From NCBI RefSeq assembly GCF_002097535.1, contig NZ_CP020772.1, positions 2,046,001-2,110,000 of the forward strand: a stretch of 64,000 bases of DNA, in the 5' to 3' direction. The position numbers and the translations under genes were made by a program. Under the pieces are notes generated by a model. It saw only the letters and a program-made list of their open reading frames with translations. It did no database searches and had not been told where the DNA came from. The DNA comes from Halobacillus mangrovi (GTDB lineage: Bacteria > Bacillota > Bacilli > Bacillales > Halobacillaceae). Of the stretch, positions 60,791 through 64,000 are shown piece after piece. Position 1 is the stretch's first letter. Each line of letters opens with the position of its first letter.

Positions 60791-62260
60791 ATGCCTGGTA
60801 AACAGCCGGACACACCGATTGTAATGAAATTAGAACAGAATAGAAACATAATGAATGAACGGATTGGGGTCGATCAATCTTTTGATATTGGGTTTAGAAC
60901 TCTCACTATCCTGGATCACGAAGTCAACGTTTATTATGTTACGGGGTTATGCGAAACGCCAATTATTGTTGAATTAATGCGCCAGTTGTTCGAGATGAAT
61001 GAACGGACCGATGAAAGTACAGATGTCTTTCAGCATATTAAGAACGACATACCTCATCAACAAGTAGAAGTCGTTACTTCGATTGACAAATGTATCACTC
61101 AATTGCTGTCAGGGCTGATCGTTATATTCGTCGAAGGGCATACAGAGGCCTTTATTGTAGATGTTCGTTCTTACCCTGGCCGTACACCCGAAGAGCCTGA
61201 TACAGAGAAAGTTATTCGTGGATCTAGGGACGGGTACACGGAAAACATTATTGAAAATACTGCCCTTACAAGGAGAAGAATTCGCGATGAGCGTCTGCGT
61301 CATGAAATCATGCAAGTGGGAAGTAGGTCAAAAACGGACATCTGTCTCTCTTATATCCAGGACGTAGCTGACCCTGGTCTTATAGAGTTAATTAAAGAAG
61401 AAATTAAGAATATCGATATTGACGGGTTATCTATGGCGGACAAAACCCTGGAAGAATATTTAGTTCATCAAGGACGGAATCCTTTTCCTCTCGTAAGGTA
61501 TACGGAACGTCCGGATGTAGCGGCGTCCCATCTTTTTGAGGGACACGTACTTATTATGGTAGACACTTCGCCGAGTACTATTATTACGCCAACCACTTAT
61601 TTTCACCATGTACAGCATGCAGAAGAATTCAGACAATCTCCGGCAGTCGGTACGTTTGTCAGGTGGGTAAGGTTTTTCGGGATAATCGCCTCAGTTTTTC
61701 TGTTGCCTTTGTGGCTGCTATTTGTGATGCAGCCTGATTTGCTTCCGGCGCCCCTTTCTTTTGTCGGACCTAATGAAGAGAGCAGCATTCCTGTTATTTA
61801 CCAAATTCTGCTTGCTGATTTAGGGTTGGAAATGCTCCGGATTGCTGCTATCCATACACCTACCCCGTTATCGACAGCGATGGGTTTGATCGCTGCCGTT
61901 CTCATTGGTCAGATCGCTATAGATGTAGGAATGTTCATTCCAGAGGTCATTCTGTATGTAGCTGTAAGCGCTATCGGATCTTATGCCACCCCCAGTTATG
62001 AACTTTCTGTAGCAAACAAAATGTCAAGAGTCGCGATGGTTATATTTGTTGCGTTCTTCGGTATCAAAGGAGTAGTAATTGGGATGACAGCTTATATTCT
62101 TTTACTTGCACACACAAAGTCCTTCAACACTCCTTACTTGTGGCCATTTTTGCCGTTTAATGCAAAAGCAGCCATACAAATTGTATTAAGAATGTCTATG
62201 CCTTCCTTGAAAGTACGCCCAAGCATCGTCCATCCGCAGAACAACCAGCGCCAAAGGTAG
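60791..62260 (+). CDS. spoVAF: Stage V sporulation protein AF (GerA-like)
   Basis: 489-residue membrane protein related to the A subunits of germinant receptors. The soluble N-terminal half (to about 285) has DIGFRTLTILDHEVNVYYVTGLCETPII and ALTRRRIRDERLRHEIMQVG; the C-terminal half has four or five membrane helices with YQILLADLGLEMLRIAAIHTPTPLSTAMGLIAAVLIGQIAIDVGMF split between 335 and 385. Known to help germination rate under pressure. GAGGAACG lies upstream. It closes the spoVA operon. Confidence 0.92.
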   Translation: MPGKQPDTPIVMKLEQNRNIMNERIGVDQSFDIGFRTLTILDHEVNVYYVTGLCETPIIVELMRQLFEMNERTDESTDVFQHIKNDIPHQQVEVVTSIDKCITQLLSGLIVIFVEGHTEAFIVDVRSYPGRTPEEPDTEKVIRGSRDGYTENIIENTALTRRRIRDERLRHEIMQVGSRSKTDICLSYIQDVADPGLIELIKEEIKNIDIDGLSMADKTLEEYLVHQGRNPFPLVRYTERPDVAASHLFEGHVLIMVDTSPSTIITPTTYFHHVQHAEEFRQSPAVGTFVRWVRFFGIIASVFLLPLWLLFVMQPDLLPAPLSFVGPNEESSIPVIYQILLADLGLEMLRIAAIHTPTPLSTAMGLIAAVLIGQIAIDVGMFIPEVILYVAVSAIGSYATPSYELSVANKMSRVAMVIFVAFFGIKGVVIGMTAYILLLAHTKSFNTPYLWPFLPFNAKAAIQIVLRMSMPSLKVRPSIVHPQNNQRQR

Positions 62261-62307
62261 CGTATTGCTCCTTTTTAACCAATGTGATAAATTAAAACAA
62301 ATAATAC

Positions 62308-62340
62308 AAATGTTCCTTAATAATAAGGAGCATTTTCTTT
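62308..62340 (+). terminator. Terminator after the spoVA operon
   Basis: AAATGTTCCTTA pairs with TAAGGAGCATTT (one G-T), followed by TCTTTTTC. Confidence 0.85.
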
Positions 62341-62372
62341 TTCTTTAGACTTAAAATGATGGTGGTGAACGA

Positions 62373-63704
62373 ATGAATTATGAGGTGAATGAAGGTGGGC
62401 AACTGATGATCGGTGGCGTTTCAGCAAAAAACTTAGCGGATCATTATGGTACACCTTTGTATGTATATGATGTAGGACAAATCCGTTCGAATGCACGTGC
62501 ATTTATAGAGACATTTAAAAAACATAACGTTCCTGCACAAGTGGCCTATGCAAGTAAAGCATTCTCCTCGATAGCCATGCTTCAAGTGGCTCATCAGGAA
62601 GGGCTTAGTCTCGATGTCGTATCACGGGGGGAACTACATACAGCCCTTGAAGCAGGATTCCCTGTGGAAAAAATTCACATGCATGGCAACAATAAGAGTA
62701 TTTCGGAACTGGAAATGGCCGTTAAGCACCATATAGGTTGTATTGTCGTCGACAACTTTTATGAAATTGAGCTGCTTGATGCCATTCTCGAAGAGAGAAC
62801 CAGTGAGATAGATGTGCTATTAAGGGTAACTCCTGGAATCGAAGCTCATACGCATGATTATATCTTGACAGGGCAAGAAGATTCTAAATTTGGATTTGAT
62901 TTATCCAGCGGACAAGCTGAAGAAGCTTTTCTTAAAGTTCTCGATCATCCTAGGATTAAAATGAAAGGCCTTCATTGTCACATCGGTTCTCAAATTTTTG
63001 AAACAAGCGGATTTGAGATGGCTACAAGAAAACTGTTTTCAACTCTAGAGGATTGGCGTGACCGCTTTGATTTTACGGCTGAAGTGGTCAACCTCGGGGG
63101 GGGATTTGGAATTCAATACACAAAAGAAGACGATCCTTTAGATCTTGATCAGTATGCCCATGCCTTGATTAAAGAGATAAAGACTCTCTCGGAACAATCC
63201 AATTATCCACTTCCGGAAATTTGGATCGAGCCTGGAAGGGCGATTGTAGGTGAAGCAGGAGTCACATTGTACACGGTAGGATCGATAAAGGAAATCCCTG
63301 GGGTCAGAACTTACATCTCAGTGGATGGAGGCATGACAGACAATATTCGTCCAGCCCTGTACCAAGCCAGATATGAAGCAGTATTGGCGGATAAAGTGAA
63401 TGATCCAAAAGAAAAGAAATATTCAGTTGCTGGAAAGTGTTGTGAATCAGGAGATATGCTAATATGGGATGTGGAACTCCCTAAAGTGGAACACGAAGAT
63501 TTACTTGCAGTTTTCAGCACAGGAGCGTATGGTTATGCTATGGCGAATAATTACAATCGTTTCCAGAAAGCTGCCGTCGTATTTGTCGAAAACGGCCATC
63601 ATCAATTGGTCGTCCGCAGAGAGACGTTCCAAGAGATGACTAGACACGATTTATCTTATGAACAGCAGAGAGGAGAAACAAAACATGAAACAAGCAACAA
63701 TTGA
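62373..63704 (+). CDS. lysA: Diaminopimelate decarboxylase
   Basis: 443-residue PLP enzyme, the last step of lysine synthesis. The PLP lysine is in YASKAFSS near 62, HMHGNNKS near 105, HCHIGSQI near 200, VNLGGGFGI near 236, [11 protein letters not shown] near 288 and [10 protein letters not shown] near 352. All fit the alanine-racemase-like decarboxylases. The start has GGTGGTGAACGA upstream. Diaminopimelate is also a spore-cortex precursor. ppiB overlaps its end by 20 bases. Confidence 0.94.
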   Translation: MNYEVNEGGQLMIGGVSAKNLADHYGTPLYVYDVGQIRSNARAFIETFKKHNVPAQVAYASKAFSSIAMLQVAHQEGLSLDVVSRGELHTALEAGFPVEKIHMHGNNKSISELEMAVKHHIGCIVVDNFYEIELLDAILEERTSEIDVLLRVTPGIEAHTHDYILTGQEDSKFGFDLSSGQAEEAFLKVLDHPRIKMKGLHCHIGSQIFETSGFEMATRKLFSTLEDWRDRFDFTAEVVNLGGGFGIQYTKEDDPLDLDQYAHALIKEIKTLSEQSNYPLPEIWIEPGRAIVGEAGVTLYTVGSIKEIPGVRTYISVDGGMTDNIRPALYQARYEAVLADKVNDPKEKKYSVAGKCCESGDMLIWDVELPKVEHEDLLAVFSTGAYGYAMANNYNRFQKAAVVFVENGHHQLVVRRETFQEMTRHDLSYEQQRGETKHETSNN

Positions 63705-64000
63705 GTTTGAAAATGGAGAAAAAATGGTGATTGAACTATATGATGAAGCTGCACCGAATACTGTGGCAAACTTCGAAAAACTTGCAAACAGTGAATTTTA
63801 TGACGGTCTGACTTTCCACCGTGTTATTCCTGATTTTGTAATTCAGGGTGGTTGTCCTAAAGGAAATGGAACAGGTGGTCCTGGGTACACAATTAAGTGT
63901 GAAACAGAAGGCAATCCGCATAAACATGAACGTGGAACATTGTCTATGGCTCATGCTGGAAGAGATACAGGGGGCAGCCAATTCTTCGTATGCCATTCTC
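63685..64000 (+). CDS. ppiB: Peptidyl-prolyl cis-trans isomerase B (cut by the window edge)
   Basis: The first 105 residues of a cyclophilin that speeds proline isomerisation in folding proteins. [33 protein letters not shown] near 26-58, in which [13 protein letters not shown] is the active-site strand, and [17 protein letters not shown] near the edge are typical. It is a short bacterial cyclophilin. GAGAGGAG stands before the ATG, inside lysA. The order lysA-ppiB is as in B. subtilis. Confidence 0.95.
   Translation, partial: MKQATIEFENGEKMVIELYDEAAPNTVANFEKLANSEFYDGLTFHRVIPDFVIQGGCPKGNGTGGPGYTIKCETEGNPHKHERGTLSMAHAGRDTGGSQFFVCHS

Noticed and set aside
62281-62372. Lysine riboswitch before lysA
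   Set aside because: Only 112 bases separate spoVAF and lysA and they hold a terminator; the long L-box pattern is absent.

Overview
The window reads as chromosomal DNA of a spore-forming, low-GC Gram-positive bacterium of the Bacillaceae, most like Halobacillus or a related moderate halophile (genus inferred from protein character, not proven). The evidence is AGGAGG-type ribosome binding sites, many TTG/GTG starts, sporulation operons (spoIIM, dacF-spoIIA-sigF, spoVA) and gene orders known from the Bacillus subtilis yqj/yqk-to-ppiB region. No tRNA, rRNA, CRISPR array, prophage or intact insertion sequence was seen.

Left part (1-13400): a partial membrane glycosyltransferase and a GDPD; a RocB-like M20 peptidase; an AbgT transporter; the yqjP-yqjQ pair behind a palindromic operator; a YqkB/DUF3886 pair; YppC (DUF2515); a ruined sporulenol synthase gene; a PAS-STAS protein; a serine hydrolase; and a cation exchanger governed by a yybP-ykoY (Mn2+) riboswitch with its promoter and terminator.

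Middle part (13400-45400) is accessory and patchy: two VOC proteins, a double ferritin-like protein, a GNAT-ANT(6) fusion, a FusB-type EF-G-binding protein, an RNase H-like protein, a beta-propeller membrane protein, MFS and LysE transporters, three further small enzymes, a probable ATT-started small gene, a membrane gene split at an A10 tract, sppA-yteJ, a secreted type I pullulanase with a cre site, an orphan OppA, a two-TM protein with a nuclease-like ExK motif, a P450, an amino-acid oxidase-like flavoprotein, a pair of inverted MITE-like repeats, an MFS drug exporter with its own operator, a GT4 glycosyltransferase with a UDP-glucose dehydrogenase broken by one TAA codon, and an M19 dipeptidase. 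A 975-base gap before the dipeptidase holds a small ORF, Spo0A-like boxes and a reverse-strand terminator.

Right part (45400-64000) is conserved core: yqkF, nudF, endoQ, spoIIM, fur (perfect PerR box and sigma-A promoter), yqzK, xerD, drm-pupG-pdp for nucleoside salvage, a HIT protein, dacF, spoIIAA-spoIIAB-sigF, spoVAA-AB-AC-AD-AEB-AF, lysA and the start of ppiB. The forespore genes work in sequence: SpoIIAA/SpoIIAB control sigma F, DacF remodels spore peptidoglycan, and the SpoVA channel loads dipicolinic acid. Candidate sigma-H, sigma-F and sigma-G promoters lie in the expected places.

I did not find a clear new multi-gene system. The best leads are gene decay events (sqhC, ugd, the A10 gene), the fused resistance-like enzyme, the possible Spo0A-controlled small gene, and the nuclease-like membrane protein.
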